Origin: Psychrobacter sp. FDAARGOS_221
Lineage (GTDB): Bacteria; Pseudomonadota; Gammaproteobacteria; Pseudomonadales; Moraxellaceae
Assembly: GCF_002313155.2 (NCBI RefSeq)
Contig: NZ_NWFK02000001.1
Coordinates: 1,488,001-1,552,000, forward strand
Reading direction: 5' to 3'
DNA: 64,000 nucleotides
In this document: piece by piece, positions 47,463 to 60,538 of the stretch
Layout of the letters: every line of letters starts with the position of its first letter
How positions within the stretch are numbered: position 1 is the first letter of the stretch
Made by a program: the position numbers and the translations under genes
The notes under the pieces: generated by a model
Told to the model about the DNA's origin: nothing
The model's database searches: none
The model's input: only the letters and a program-made list of their open reading frames with translations

Positions 47463-49097
47463 ATGACTAACTCTTCATCTCGTTCTTTTTTATCTCGGCT
47501 CAGTTTAAAACCCAGATCCAACACTTGGCAAACTACCATAGCAGTGATGCTAATGGTCAGTATTAGCGTGGTTGTCTCTATTTGGTTTTTCTGGCGAAGT
47601 TTGTATCTACCCGAGTTAAAAAACCACGCGCGTTACTTAACCACTGAGTTAAAACTAGTGACAGCAACCCGCGAACACTGGGCAGACAACGAGGAAGTCA
47701 GCGATTGGATTCTCACTAATAACCATATCGTGGTCGTTGATGATCCAAATGAGTTTCCTGATGTTTCAGATAAAGCTGTGGCTGAATTCTTTACCGATGT
47801 TATTCAGAAAGAAATCAGTCAGCAGCTCGGTCGCGAGAGTGTGGTCTACTTTAAATTCAAACCAACACCCCAGCTCTGGGTTCAGGATACAGCATCTCCA
47901 GAGTTTTGGATACGTGAACCTGTTATATTTTATGCACAATACAGTCCAAGCACCTTCGCTTTCTTCATATTGGGCATCCCATTATTTACATTAATTACCA
48001 TTTTACTACTGGTACGTCAATTAAATCGACCCCTGCGTAAGCTACAACAAGCCGCGACTAACTACATGCGCCTTGGCACAGCAACCAGCTTGCCAACCAA
48101 AACCGGTACCACCGAAATTCGCCGGGTTAACATGGCGTTTAACCGTCTGTTTACCACGTTAAGCCAAGCACAAAAAGAGCGTACCATCATGCTTGCTGGT
48201 ATTTCACACGATCTGCGCACGCCATTAACCCGCATGCGTTTGACTGCAGAAATGCTACCAGACGAGTTTTTCCGCGAGGGTCTCATTTATGACATCGAAG
48301 ATATGGATGCCATTTTAGAACAATTTATCTCATTTATGAAGGATGGCTCAGATGAAGCAGTCAGTCTCACTGATCTTGATAGTATCTTTAACGAAGTCAT
48401 GGTGCAGTTTGCGCCGCTAGAATTCATTTATCAGTCTGAAGGTCTGCGTAAAGTCGCCGTGCGTCCTTTATCGATTAAGCGTTTGATTATTAACCTTATT
48501 GTGAACGCTCAGCGCTATGGTAAGCCGCCAATTTATCTGACCGCTACCATTAACCCGACGTTTAATGCTCATGAAAATCACGATCAAGATGAGGAAAGCA
48601 CCGTCTCTACCCCAGGCATGGTACGTAACGCTAAAGAGCAGCTTATTATCTGTGTGCGTGACTGTGGTCCTGGTGTGGCAGATGACCATCTAGAACGCAT
48701 TATGCAGCCGTTTGAGCGTGGTGAGTCGGCACGTACTACCCAAGGTAGTGGTCTAGGTCTAGCCATCGTACAGCGCATCACAGCACTGCACCACGGTACC
48801 GTTGAAGCCATCAACCATCCTGAGGGCGGACTGCAAGTATGCGTGCGTATTCCACTGTTGTCTGAAACCCTGCCAGAGGAATCAGAGGATGAGAAAAAAC
48901 AACAAGCGCTTCCAGAACCGGTCGATCCTACAGAAAAAGAGACTGATGCCGATATCGCTGATGACACTGATCAGGAATTAAAGCCATTGAGTGAAGATGA
49001 TAGCTTTGATGCTGAAGACAATAGCTCAGACGTTAATTATGAGGCTTCACAAGCTGAACAGCATCTGAATGAACAGGACGATCAACCAAAGCGTTAA
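47463..49097 (+). CDS. envZ: EnvZ-like sensor histidine kinase
   Basis: Inner-membrane sensor kinase with two TM helices (about 24-44 and 165-185) around a periplasmic domain of about 120 residues. Next come a HAMP linker (RPLRKLQQAATNYMRLG), an EnvZ-like HisKA box (LAGISHDLRTPLTRMRL, H249) and an ATPase domain with N-box INLIVNAQRYG and G-box TQGSGLGLAIVQRI. I use ATG 47463 rather than the TTG two codons upstream; neither has a strong RBS. The C-terminal 90 residues are an acidic disordered tail, not usual in EnvZ. No OmpR gene is adjacent, so the partner is elsewhere. Likely role: osmotic or envelope sensing. Confidence 0.82.
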   Translation: MTNSSSRSFLSRLSLKPRSNTWQTTIAVMLMVSISVVVSIWFFWRSLYLPELKNHARYLTTELKLVTATREHWADNEEVSDWILTNNHIVVVDDPNEFPDVSDKAVAEFFTDVIQKEISQQLGRESVVYFKFKPTPQLWVQDTASPEFWIREPVIFYAQYSPSTFAFFILGIPLFTLITILLLVRQLNRPLRKLQQAATNYMRLGTATSLPTKTGTTEIRRVNMAFNRLFTTLSQAQKERTIMLAGISHDLRTPLTRMRLTAEMLPDEFFREGLIYDIEDMDAILEQFISFMKDGSDEAVSLTDLDSIFNEVMVQFAPLEFIYQSEGLRKVAVRPLSIKRLIINLIVNAQRYGKPPIYLTATINPTFNAHENHDQDEESTVSTPGMVRNAKEQLIICVRDCGPGVADDHLERIMQPFERGESARTTQGSGLGLAIVQRITALHHGTVEAINHPEGGLQVCVRIPLLSETLPEESEDEKKQQALPEPVDPTEKETDADIADDTDQELKPLSEDDSFDAEDNSSDVNYEASQAEQHLNEQDDQPKR

Positions 49098-49134
49098 TCA
49101 CAACCTGCTGATAAGTAACACAGTCAGTAACCAT

Positions 49135-49172
49135 AAAAAAAGCCAGAGACGATTAAACGCTCTGGCTTTTTT
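49135..49172. terminator. Bidirectional terminator between envZ-like and bfmS
   Basis: Arms AAAAAAAGCCAGAG and CTCTGGCTTTTTT around an ACGATTAAACG loop, between convergent genes. Confidence 0.92.
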
Positions 49173-49231
49173 GATTTAAATGTAGCTATGTTTAAAAAAC
49201 GATAAGCCTAAAAATTAACTACTCATACTAA

Positions 49232-50923
49232 CTATTTATCATCAGCAATAATCTTGCGCTCGCCCTTCTCTTGCGTCAACTGATCGGCAGCGATAGTCTG
49301 GGTCAACGGACGTACTGGCCAACGCATAATAAAGCGTGCCCCGCCCAACTCTGGGCTTTCATCGACTGACATTTTACCGTTAAACCAGAAAGCAATACGC
49401 GACACAATCGACAGACCCAGACCATAACCACCTGAGGCTCTGGTACGGCTGTCATCTAAGCGTGCGAAAGGTACGAATACTTTATCTCTGTCTTCCTCAG
49501 GAATACCGTGACCATCATCTTCAACACTGACAAAGGCATCACCCTTGTGTACACCAGCGCTGATGATAATCTTAGTTTCGGCATAACGCAGCGCATTACC
49601 CGCCAAGTTCTGAACCACACGGTGCAAGTAGCGTCTATCGGCAACGGCAGTAACTTTGGCAGACGGCGGATTACCAATCACTTCAATAGGCTTACCTAAC
49701 GCATTGGTTTCACGCACAATTTGCTCGACCAATTCACGCAGATTCACTGGCTCAAGATCAAGCTTAGGTGAGCCCTCTTCAAGCTTAGCGTAAGTCAAAA
49801 TCTCATCAATGAGACTGTTGAGTGACTCGATGTCCTCGTCAATGTAGTCGCGCTGCATTTGACGTGATTCTTCATCATCGGTATCAGCTAACATATCTAC
49901 CGCAAAGCGAATACGCGCAACTGGCGTTCTAAGCTCATGTGATACCGCTCGAGTAAGCTCACGTTGTGATTCAATCAAGCGCTTAATGTGCTCAGTCATG
50001 GCGTTAAAGGTCGCTGCCAAACGCGCAATCTCATCTTGACCAACGACTTGCACTCGAGTATCTAGGTTACCCTCGCCTACCTCATTAACACCGGACTGAA
50101 TCAGCTGTAGCTTACGCTCTAGTGGGAAAATTAAGGCATAGACGCCCAAACTAATCAGGAACATACTGATCAGTACCACACTAATAATTAGGTTAAATGG
50201 GAACCACTTAAACAGGCTGACAGGACCAATCACCACTACCATGCCTTCTAGCTCAGATGGCGCAATAATCTTAATGGAAGAATCGTCGGTGCGGGTACTG
50301 TCACGGAATAGCATCACCACTTCATCACGCTCTAAACGGCGCATCTGGTCGTCATCTAACTCCATCTGCTCAATGGTTTCGATGCTCAGCGGGAACGCAA
50401 ATTTATCCGATATTTCAGTCAGGCGCTCGCGCTTGGCTTGCAACCCCTTATAATATGATAAATCGTTGAGTAACAGCACTGCCATCGCTCGTACTTGCTG
50501 CTCTGTGACTTTACTGATACGCACAGTAATGACATTATCTTCACCTTCGATAGGATGAAAGATATCGGCATGCGCGGGCTGTGCAACATAACGCACCACC
50601 GTTTTTTCTTCTTCTAAGCGCTTAAGTTCACTGGCTTTGAAGTCGATTTCTGAGGCTGGCTCAATACTAAAACTATTACCGAATAATTGGCTAATGTCAT
50701 TTAGCCAATACTCACGCTGTGTTTCAGACGCCTGCTGCTGCAACCCTGATCCAATAAGGTATAACGCCCCAGTTGCGACGTTTTCGCGGTAGGCTTGGAT
50801 GCGTTCTTTATTAATGGTATCTACTAATAATTGCGCAAACATGGCCACAAACAAACAGACCAATAACAGCCCAGCATAAATACGCAAAAAGATACTGTGT
50901 TTTAAGGATGAAAAGATTGGCAT
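49232..50923 (-). CDS. bfmS: Sensor histidine kinase BfmS (RstB family)
   Basis: Inner-membrane kinase, 563 aa. TM1 is at about 12-35, followed by a periplasmic sensor of about 200 residues and TM2 at about 243-266. HAMP follows, then the HisKA box AVSHELRTPVARIRF (H329) and ATPase motifs NLAGNALRYA and the RstB/BfmS-type GGYGLGLSIVSRIAFWF. It is downstream of bfmR on the same strand but separated by 172 bp and a hairpin (50982-51011). In Acinetobacter, BfmS restrains BfmR, which controls capsule and envelope genes. Transfer of that role to this organism is inference. Confidence 0.88.
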   Translation of the reverse strand: MPIFSSLKHSIFLRIYAGLLLVCLFVAMFAQLLVDTINKERIQAYRENVATGALYLIGSGLQQQASETQREYWLNDISQLFGNSFSIEPASEIDFKASELKRLEEEKTVVRYVAQPAHADIFHPIEGEDNVITVRISKVTEQQVRAMAVLLLNDLSYYKGLQAKRERLTEISDKFAFPLSIETIEQMELDDDQMRRLERDEVVMLFRDSTRTDDSSIKIIAPSELEGMVVVIGPVSLFKWFPFNLIISVVLISMFLISLGVYALIFPLERKLQLIQSGVNEVGEGNLDTRVQVVGQDEIARLAATFNAMTEHIKRLIESQRELTRAVSHELRTPVARIRFAVDMLADTDDEESRQMQRDYIDEDIESLNSLIDEILTYAKLEEGSPKLDLEPVNLRELVEQIVRETNALGKPIEVIGNPPSAKVTAVADRRYLHRVVQNLAGNALRYAETKIIISAGVHKGDAFVSVEDDGHGIPEEDRDKVFVPFARLDDSRTRASGGYGLGLSIVSRIAFWFNGKMSVDESPELGGARFIMRWPVRPLTQTIAADQLTQEKGERKIIADDK

Positions 50924-50981
50924 ATGGCAGCTTATTACACTTCTTTTTTTAGTCGTTTTTTTAGTAGTTTCATTTTAACTT

Positions 50982-51011
50982 AAAAAAGCCAGCTACATAG
51001 CTGGCTTTCTT
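50982..51011 (-). terminator. Terminator-like hairpin between bfmR and bfmS
   Basis: On -, AAAGCCAGCT/AGCTGGCTTT stem with a small ATGT loop followed by six T's. It lies in the bfmR-bfmS spacer, so it would reduce read-through into the kinase gene. Confidence 0.85.
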
Positions 51012-51095
51012 ATTCTGTAACACAAACAATCTAAAAAATAACTTATAACACCATAGCCATCATAGATTGTGCGTACATTAGGTTCCAGCTCGGGC

Positions 51096-51812
51096 TTAAC
51101 TACCCTCTTTTACGAATAAGTAGCCTTTACTGCGAACGGTTTTAATACGTTTTGGATTTTCTGGATCATCACCAATCTTCGGACGAATACGTGAAATACG
51201 CACGTCAATCGAACGGTCTTGACCATCATATTCAATACCACGTAGACGCTCGAAAATATCTTCACGTGACAGAATACGACCAGCATTAGAGGCTAATAAC
51301 CACAATAGGTCATACTCGGCACTGGTAAAGTCAACTAGCTCGCCATTTAGAGTTACTGAACGGCCACCGTTATCAATAATCAGTTCACCAAACTCTAGGC
51401 GCTGTTGCACCTCTTCAGATGGTGCATTTTCAGAACGGCGCAATAAGGCACGGATACGCGCTAATAACACACGTGGCTGTGCAGGCTTAGCAACATAATC
51501 ATCTGCACCCATCTCTAGACCCAATACTTGGTCCATATCTTCGGTACGGGCAGTTAGCATTAAGATTGGGCTATGATAGTGTGGACGAACTTCACGACAA
51601 ACCGTTAAGCCATCACTACCAGGTAACATTACATCTAACACAACTAAATCTGGTTGCTCATTAATGATACGGCGAATAGCACGGTTACCATCAGTTTCTA
51701 TAGCAACATCCATACCATTTTTAACCAAGTAATCCTGAGTCAACATCGCCAGACGTTCATCGTCTTCAACAATCAGAATTCGTGGGGTTTGTTCTTCTTC
51801 AGTATTAGACAT
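51096..51812 (-). CDS. bfmR: Response regulator BfmR (OmpR family)
   Basis: DNA-binding response regulator, 238 aa. The receiver has phospho-acceptor D60 in VVLDVMLPGSDGLTVCREVRPHYH and the acidic pair EDD near 16-18. The C-terminal winged helix has FTSAEYDLLWLLASNAGRILSREDIFERLRG and IRPKIGDDPENPKRIKTVRSKGYLF. It resembles A. baumannii BfmR closely over nearly the whole length, and the length is the same as I recall for BfmR. That protein regulates capsule, biofilm and envelope stress. RBS AAGGAAATAATA is strong. Confidence 0.92.
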   Translation of the reverse strand: MSNTEEEQTPRILIVEDDERLAMLTQDYLVKNGMDVAIETDGNRAIRRIINEQPDLVVLDVMLPGSDGLTVCREVRPHYHSPILMLTARTEDMDQVLGLEMGADDYVAKPAQPRVLLARIRALLRRSENAPSEEVQQRLEFGELIIDNGGRSVTLNGELVDFTSAEYDLLWLLASNAGRILSREDIFERLRGIEYDGQDRSIDVRISRIRPKIGDDPENPKRIKTVRSKGYLFVKEGS

Positions 51813-51968
51813 TATTATTTCCTTAAAAAAGTTAAAATCTTAACCGTGGTCATCATAGGTTATCTTAATGTAGGCTCAATTATTGATATTAAAACAACCG
51901 TGCGCCCCCAGTATATATAATTTTCAGACTAAATGTAATTAGTATGTTTATGATATGAAATTCTAAAC

Positions 51969-52000
51969 AAAAAAAACAGCCTAGAGTAAGGCTGTTTTTT
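51969..52000 (-). terminator. Terminator of the atp operon
   Basis: On -, AAAAAACAGCC/GGCTGTTTTTTTT around TTACTCTA, about 70 bp after the atpC stop. Confidence 0.92.
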
Positions 52001-52068
52001 ATTGTTTATTTAAAATTGCTGAGACTTCATGCTCAACAGTATCTATTTAACACTTTTGTGTTATCGAC

Positions 52069-52485
52069 TTAAGCACGGTTACGGTACTTTTTCAGTGTCT
52101 CTAACTGTGCAACAGATTCTGCAAGTGATGCCAAGGCAGCATTGGTTTGCAATGTTTGCGATTGGTTCACCAGCATTTGCTCAGCTTTTTTACGAGCTTC
52201 AACAATCTTAGCTTCATCTAAGTCGTGGGCACGTACGGCAGTGTCTGCAAGCACAGTGACTAACTTAGGCTGAACCTCAAGAACGCCACCAGAGACATAG
52301 ACTACTTCTTCATTGCCATCTGGTGTTTGAATACGCATTGAGCCCGGCTTTAATAGAGTGATGAGCGGGGTATGTCCTGCTAGAATACCTAGCTCACCTT
52401 CACTACCCGTCGCAATTAACATACTGATTTCACCAGCATATATCTCTTCACGAGCACTGACTACTCGGCACTGTAAGGTTGCCAT
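52069..52485 (-). CDS. atpC: ATP synthase F1 epsilon subunit
   Basis: Central-stalk subunit, 138 aa, linking gamma to the c-ring and inhibiting hydrolysis. N-terminal beta-sandwich: LQCRVVSAREEIYAGEISMLIATGSEGELGILAGHTPLITLLKPG. The C-terminal helical hairpin contains KIVEARKKAEQML. Last gene of the operon, 62 bp after atpD. Confidence 0.96.
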   Translation of the reverse strand: MATLQCRVVSAREEIYAGEISMLIATGSEGELGILAGHTPLITLLKPGSMRIQTPDGNEEVVYVSGGVLEVQPKLVTVLADTAVRAHDLDEAKIVEARKKAEQMLVNQSQTLQTNAALASLAESVAQLETLKKYRNRA

Positions 52486-52547
52486 GCGACTCTCCGTTTT
52501 TAACTCATTATTTAAATAAATTTACTGATTACTTAAGCACTAATTGC

Positions 52548-53993
<1,446 letters not shown>

Positions 53994-54026
53994 CTAAAAT
54001 ATGGGCTTTCTAAATAAGTGGGTCAA

Positions 54027-54905
54027 TTAGGAAACAGCAGCAGCACCGCCGACAATCTCCGAAATCTCTCGGGTAATTGCCGCTTGACGCAGCTTGTTAT
54101 AAACTAACTGTAAATCATTAATTAGGTCACCAGCGTTATCAGTTGCTGCTTTCATAGCAACCATACGTGCTGACTGTTCTGAAGCAATATTTTCCATGAC
54201 CGCTTGATAGACAATAGACTCAACATAACGGCCTAGTAAGCCATCAATTAAGCTCTTCACATCTGGCTCATAGATATAATCCCAGTTGGTTTCAGTACGT
54301 ACACCAGAGCTGTCATCAATCGCATCTTCAGGTAAAGGCACCAACTGATTAACAGTTGGCTTCTGAGTCATCGCATTCACAAACTTGTTATAAACAATGT
54401 AGATACGATCTAAGTGGCCTTTGGCGTAATCATCAAGCATCGCTTGCACAGGGGCATTTAACTGCTCGAATGATGGGTTATCACCATAGTCAGTAACGGC
54501 TGAAGTGACTTTACCACCAAAGCTTTTGAAGAAGCTAACGCCTTTTGAGCCAATAACCGCAAATTCTGCTTCTACTGACTGCTTTTCATAGTCTTGTACG
54601 TGATGCATCACCTGTTTGAACAAGTTGATGTTTAAGCCACCAGCCAAACCACGATCAGAAGTTACTAAGATATAGCCTACACGGTTTACCGAGCGACTAG
54701 TCATATAGGGATGTTTATAATCTGAAGACGCATGGACCAAGTGGGAAACCACACGACGCATACTCTCGGCATAAGGACGACCAATCTCCATACGCTCTTG
54801 AGCACGACGCATTTTACTGGCGGCAACCATTTGCATCGCACGCGTAATCTTCTGCGTACTCTTAATGCTGGTAACCTTAGCACGAATTTCTTTTAAACTT
54901 GCCAT
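54027..54905 (-). CDS. atpG: ATP synthase F1 gamma subunit
   Basis: Rotor shaft, 292 aa. The N-terminal helix is [36 protein letters not shown], and the C-terminal helix contains [43 protein letters not shown]. The middle carries [17 protein letters not shown]. Between atpA and atpD as usual. Length normal. Confidence 0.97.
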   Translation of the reverse strand: MASLKEIRAKVTSIKSTQKITRAMQMVAASKMRRAQERMEIGRPYAESMRRVVSHLVHASSDYKHPYMTSRSVNRVGYILVTSDRGLAGGLNINLFKQVMHHVQDYEKQSVEAEFAVIGSKGVSFFKSFGGKVTSAVTDYGDNPSFEQLNAPVQAMLDDYAKGHLDRIYIVYNKFVNAMTQKPTVNQLVPLPEDAIDDSSGVRTETNWDYIYEPDVKSLIDGLLGRYVESIVYQAVMENIASEQSARMVAMKAATDNAGDLINDLQLVYNKLRQAAITREISEIVGGAAAVS

Positions 54906-55015
54906 AACATTTCCAATTCGGCGGGGTTTAAATGAGGTTAAATCTTAAGCTCAGACAACTTACAAGCTCACACTATTTAATAGTGCGACCAGCCTAGCCA
55001 GTCGCACCCATTAAA

Positions 55016-56560
55016 TTAGAACGTGTGGTTTTGTAAAAAGGTTTCAACTGAAGATTTTAAACGGCCCGCAATATCATCATTATAGTTTGCAGTGTCATTG
55101 ATCTCTTTCATCAAGTCTGCTTGCTCATCAAACATGTAACGTAGGTAAGCTTCTTCCCAAGCACCAATTTTTTCTACTGGGATATCAGCTAAGTAGCCTT
55201 CGTTCGATGCATAGATAACAGCAGCTTGTTCAGCGATTGACATTGGCTGATACTGCTTCTGTTTCATAAGCTCAGTTACACGCTCACCATGGTCAAGCTG
55301 TTTCTTAGTTGCATCATCAAGATCTGATGCAAACTGAGCAAAAGCAGCCAATTCACGATACTGTGCTAGAGCTGTACGAATACCGCCTGATAGCTTTTTG
55401 ATAATCTTAGTCTGAGCGGAACCACCAACACGAGATACTGAAATACCGGCGTTAACAGCAGGACGAATACCTGAGTTAAATAGGTTAGATTCTAAGAAGA
55501 TCTGACCGTCAGTAATTGAAATAACGTTGGTTGGTACGAATGCAGATACGTCACCCGCTTGGGTTTCAATAATTGGCAATGCCGTTAATGAACCGGTTTT
55601 GCCTTTTACTTCACCTTTGGTGAACTCTTCAACATAATCTGCGTTTACACGAGATGCACGTTCTAATAGACGTGAGTGAAGATAGAATACGTCACCTGGA
55701 TAAGCTTCACGACCTGGTGGACGACGTAATAATAGTGAAATTTGACGATACGCTACCGCTTGTTTTGACAGATCATCATATACGATTAATGCGTCTTCAC
55801 CGCGGTCACGGAAGTATTCACCCATGGTACAACCAGAGTATGGAGCGATATACTGAAGTGCTGCTGGCTCAGAAGCTGAAGCCACAACAACTGTTGTATA
55901 AGCTAGTGCACCAGTCTCTTCTAGTTTGCGAACCACGTTAGCGATAGTTGAACGTTTCTGACCAACGGCTACGTACACACACTTAATACCAGAATCTTTC
56001 TGCGCGATGATAGCGTCAATGGCCATTGCTGTTTTACCAGTCTGACGGTCACCAATGATAAGCTCACGCTGACCACGACCGATTGGAATCATGGTATCAA
56101 CCGCTTTATAACCGGTCATTACTGGCTGATCAACTGATTGACGAGCAATAACACCTGGCGCAATCTTTTCTACTTTATCAGTAAGTTTTGCGTCAATTGG
56201 GCCTTTACCATCAATTGGGTTACCTAAAGCGTCAACGACGCGGCCTAATAATTCAGGACCTACTGGAACTTCAAGAATACGGCCAGTACAGTAAGCTTTT
56301 TGACCTTCTTGTAGGGTTAGGTAATCACCTAAAACAACGGCGCCTACTGAGTCTTGTTCAAGGTTCAATGCCATACCGTAGACATCGCCTTCAAACTCAA
56401 TCATCTCACCGTACATCGCATCTTCAAGACCATGAATCTGAACAATACCATCAGATACTTTGACAATAGTGCCTTCATTTTTAGCGGTTGCACCCGTATC
56501 AAGGTCTTGAATTCGCTGCTTAATCAGTTGACTGATTTCTGCTGGATTCAATTGTTGCAT
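55016..56560 (-). CDS. atpA: ATP synthase F1 alpha subunit
   Basis: Regulatory nucleotide-binding subunit, 514 aa. I set the start at ATG 56560 ([17 protein letters not shown]), after AAAGGAAACAAGGCA. The frame is open upstream to 56647, but the extra 29 residues do not match the family. Walker A is GDRQTGKTA (about 169-177). The alpha/beta signature [17 protein letters not shown] is present. Followed by atpG after 110 bp. Confidence 0.97.
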   Translation of the reverse strand: MQQLNPAEISQLIKQRIQDLDTGATAKNEGTIVKVSDGIVQIHGLEDAMYGEMIEFEGDVYGMALNLEQDSVGAVVLGDYLTLQEGQKAYCTGRILEVPVGPELLGRVVDALGNPIDGKGPIDAKLTDKVEKIAPGVIARQSVDQPVMTGYKAVDTMIPIGRGQRELIIGDRQTGKTAMAIDAIIAQKDSGIKCVYVAVGQKRSTIANVVRKLEETGALAYTTVVVASASEPAALQYIAPYSGCTMGEYFRDRGEDALIVYDDLSKQAVAYRQISLLLRRPPGREAYPGDVFYLHSRLLERASRVNADYVEEFTKGEVKGKTGSLTALPIIETQAGDVSAFVPTNVISITDGQIFLESNLFNSGIRPAVNAGISVSRVGGSAQTKIIKKLSGGIRTALAQYRELAAFAQFASDLDDATKKQLDHGERVTELMKQKQYQPMSIAEQAAVIYASNEGYLADIPVEKIGAWEEAYLRYMFDEQADLMKEINDTANYNDDIAGRLKSSVETFLQNHTF

Positions 56561-56730
56561 TGCCTTGTTTCCTTTAATTTGTGATTGCCTGCTTACTCGC
56601 TGGTTTATTGATGCTTTCGTAACCCATTCATTTATATTCAAAGTCACTATAAAAGCACGTTAATGATAGTGAGCTTTGATTACAAATTAGCAAATAAACC
56701 TTAGCCACTTTCATTAGTTTTAATTATGCG

Positions 56731-57360
56731 TTAAGCAGTTAGCTGTGTTTTTAACTGTTTTAATTTTCCACGCACCGAGTCATCAACAAGCTTATCGCCA
56801 ATTTTGATAGTGGCACCCGCTAATAAACTAGGATCTACCTCTTCATGAATAATAACAGATGCTTTTAACGATTGTTCTAATCGTTGTTGAATCATGACAC
56901 GCTGTGTCTCACTTAGCGGATATGCAGACGTCACATATGCGTTGACTTCTTTGAGTGCTTCAGCACGAAGTATTAGAAACTGCTCATATACCTGAGGTAT
57001 TAAGCTTAAACGTTCCTGTTCGGCCAATTGATGCACAAAGTTTTTGATTTGAGTAGTAGCGGCCGGAAGTGAATCAGATGGCTGCCCTTCTCTTTTATGA
57101 CCTTGAGCAGTAAAAAGCAACGACTTAAGTGCCGTTGGCTCATTAGAGGTAACTTGCTCATCATAGATGTTAACAAGCATCTCAGCTTTTTGCTCAGCAT
57201 TAATAGCAGGGTTGTCTAACATGTGCACAAAGGCAGAATCCCTGACCACGTTGCTGGCGATCAGCAAGAAATCTACCCATTCACCAATGACTGAGTTTTC
57301 ATGTGCGTAGTCAAATGCTGCTTTGGCGTAGGGTCTCGCTAGTGTAGATAATTCAGCCAT
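56731..57360 (-). CDS. atpH: ATP synthase delta subunit
   Basis: Peripheral-stalk subunit joining F1 to the b dimer. The N-terminus is LSTLARPYAKAAFDYAHENS, and the C-terminal domain has VNAYVTSAYPLSETQRVMIQQRLEQSL and IKIGDKLVDDSVRGKLKQL. It has 209 aa against about 178; the extra residues are a hydrophilic insertion around 90-115 (GHKREGQPSDSLPAA). Unusually it is 566 bp downstream of atpF, where other operons leave only a few bases. Confidence 0.95.
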   Translation of the reverse strand: MAELSTLARPYAKAAFDYAHENSVIGEWVDFLLIASNVVRDSAFVHMLDNPAINAEQKAEMLVNIYDEQVTSNEPTALKSLLFTAQGHKREGQPSDSLPAATTQIKNFVHQLAEQERLSLIPQVYEQFLILRAEALKEVNAYVTSAYPLSETQRVMIQQRLEQSLKASVIIHEEVDPSLLAGATIKIGDKLVDDSVRGKLKQLKTQLTA

Positions 57361-57926
57361 TATGTCCTCTTAGCCACATTTTGTATGAAAAACTTTGTAT
57401 AAACAAACCAAACCAGATGATATGTATTGACCAATTGTAAGTTCATGGACCAGCTGCATATATGTTTTCAACCAGTATAAATTGAACCATTGTGCTTAGC
57501 TTTAATGTTGATGTATAAGATAGAACGTTTCAAGAACTTGTAAAATAAGAAAAGATAACCAATTTAAGTATCAGTGATAATCATAAGCGGCTGTTTAAAT
57601 GCGACCTTGACTCACAGCAATGCTTTATTTTTGACTAACAATCAAACTGTTAACGAATAGGATTATCTGCTTAAAACTGAATAAATCAGCTCAATCACAA
57701 ATAAGCCAATGCCAACAATAGATCGTCATAAAAAATTGTTAAAGGAGGATATTGTTAGCTTGAGTTATAGAAAAAAGAGGACGGGCCTCCTTGACCATAA
57801 CCGAACACTGACAACAAAATACTTATAACAAATAAGCTGGGCTGTAAAACCACTGATGACCTAACTTACCTACCTAATCTATTTAACTCTTTAATGTTCT
57901 TAACTGTCTCTATCGACATCATTCGA
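57361..57926. other. Non-coding gap inside the atp operon, atpF-atpH
   Basis: A 566-bp AT-rich stretch with no frame above about 40 codons on either strand and no recognisable protein. It contains a terminator-like hairpin (57771-57792) and a second complementary CCTCCTT segment at 57742-57748. I found no strong promoter for the downstream genes. The atp genes on both sides are in the same direction. Confidence 0.75.
57771..57792 (-). terminator. Terminator-like hairpin within the atp operon
   Basis: On -, AAGGAGG pairs with CCTCTTT (one G-U) around CCCGT, followed by T's. A perfect alternative partner CCTCCTT lies 36 nt further on, so the AAGGAGG segment has two competing partners. Function unknown; it could be partial termination or RNA processing. 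Confidence 0.6.
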
Positions 57927-58397
57927 TTAAAGCTTAGCTGCCAACTCATCTAGCATACTGGCATGCTGCTGCATATCGATTTTTTCTTTTAAAATTTGTT
58001 CAGCACCTAGTACTGCAAGTTCTGAAACTTGAGTGCGTAAGCTCTCACGTGCTTGACTGATCTCAAGATCGATCGACTCACGGGCTTGCTGACGAATGCG
58101 TTCGCCTTCCACTTGTGCTTGCGCTTTTGCTTCTTCAATAAGCTGGTTTGCGCTCTTATTTGCTTGTTCAATAAGGGCAGCAGCTTTTACTTTAGCAGTA
58201 GCAAGTTCTTCTTCTGCTGATTTCTCAGCACTTGCTAGATCTTCTTTTGCCTTTTCAGCAGCATTAAGACCCTCTGCGATTTTTTGCTGACGTTCATTTA
58301 TGGCACCCATTAAGAATGGCCATATAAACTTCATACAAAACAAGACAAAAATTGCAAACGCTATGGACTGACCGATTAGGGTTAGATTAATATTCAC
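57927..58397 (-). CDS. atpF: ATP synthase F0 subunit b
   Basis: Peripheral-stalk subunit, 156 aa: one N-terminal helix in the membrane ([29 protein letters not shown]), then a long charged Ala/Glu/Lys coiled coil. Length normal. Begins 104 bp after atpE and is followed by the unusual gap. Confidence 0.96.
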   Translation of the reverse strand: MNINLTLIGQSIAFAIFVLFCMKFIWPFLMGAINERQQKIAEGLNAAEKAKEDLASAEKSAEEELATAKVKAAALIEQANKSANQLIEEAKAQAQVEGERIRQQARESIDLEISQARESLRTQVSELAVLGAEQILKEKIDMQQHASMLDELAAKL

Positions 58398-58501
58398 ACG
58401 ATCACCTCTTTATTAATAAAAATCAGTATCATTGACCATCCGGTATCTGATAAAAGTCAAACGCTACATCGAATGGTCAACAGGACTCACTGATGTTTAA
58501 A

Positions 58502-58765
<264 letters not shown>

Positions 58766-58782
58766 CTATAAATAACTTTTGA

Positions 58783-60055
<1,273 letters not shown>

Positions 60056-60481
60056 TTATCGGATACGCCATAGGCTAATAAAATGCGCAAGCTGCATGAG
60101 TACAAACCCATAAATGACTGCGCCTACAGAAAGTGGTGACGCTGCATAAAAGACCAATGCAAAACCAGCTAACGTTACTATCCATTTGGTTATTTGACCA
60201 AGATAAAGCTGGCCAACGATGCTATGTTTTGCTTGTGCACCCGTATATCTAAATACAAACCAAGCAAAAACCGACTGTGCTGCCCAATTGATAAGCGCGC
60301 CACAAGTGGCACCTTTGGTTACCAATAAGTCACTTTTTATTAGAGTCGCATCTACCAGCCAAGTTACCACGATAATAGCCAGCAACATAGTCGATCTTAA
60401 CCGAGCTTGTCGTCTAAGCTTAATTCGTTGCAGCTCTTTTCGTTGCGACGCGCGTAACGGCGTATTTGAATGAGTAAACAT
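60056..60481 (-). CDS. atpI: ATP synthase protein I
   Basis: Small membrane protein with four hydrophobic segments that helps assemble the c-ring. I set the start at ATG 60481 (MFTHSNTPLRASQRKEL, 141 aa) because the 19 upstream residues in the open frame are hydrophobic and not conserved; its RBS is weak. A basic N-terminal segment precedes helix 1. First gene of the operon. Confidence 0.85.
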   Translation of the reverse strand: MFTHSNTPLRASQRKELQRIKLRRQARLRSTMLLAIIVVTWLVDATLIKSDLLVTKGATCGALINWAAQSVFAWFVFRYTGAQAKHSIVGQLYLGQITKWIVTLAGFALVFYAASPLSVGAVIYGFVLMQLAHFISLWRIR

Positions 60482-60509
60482 AGCTATTCTATGACACAAA
60501 ACGCGAACT

Positions 60510-60538
60510 ATTATAGATATGCAGTCATAGTAAAGCAA
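60510..60538 (-). promoter_or_regulatory. Candidate promoter of the atp operon
   Basis: On -, TTGCTT (60538-60533), 17-bp spacer, perfect TATAAT (60515-60510), about 30 bp before atpI. The -35 is weak. Confidence 0.45.
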
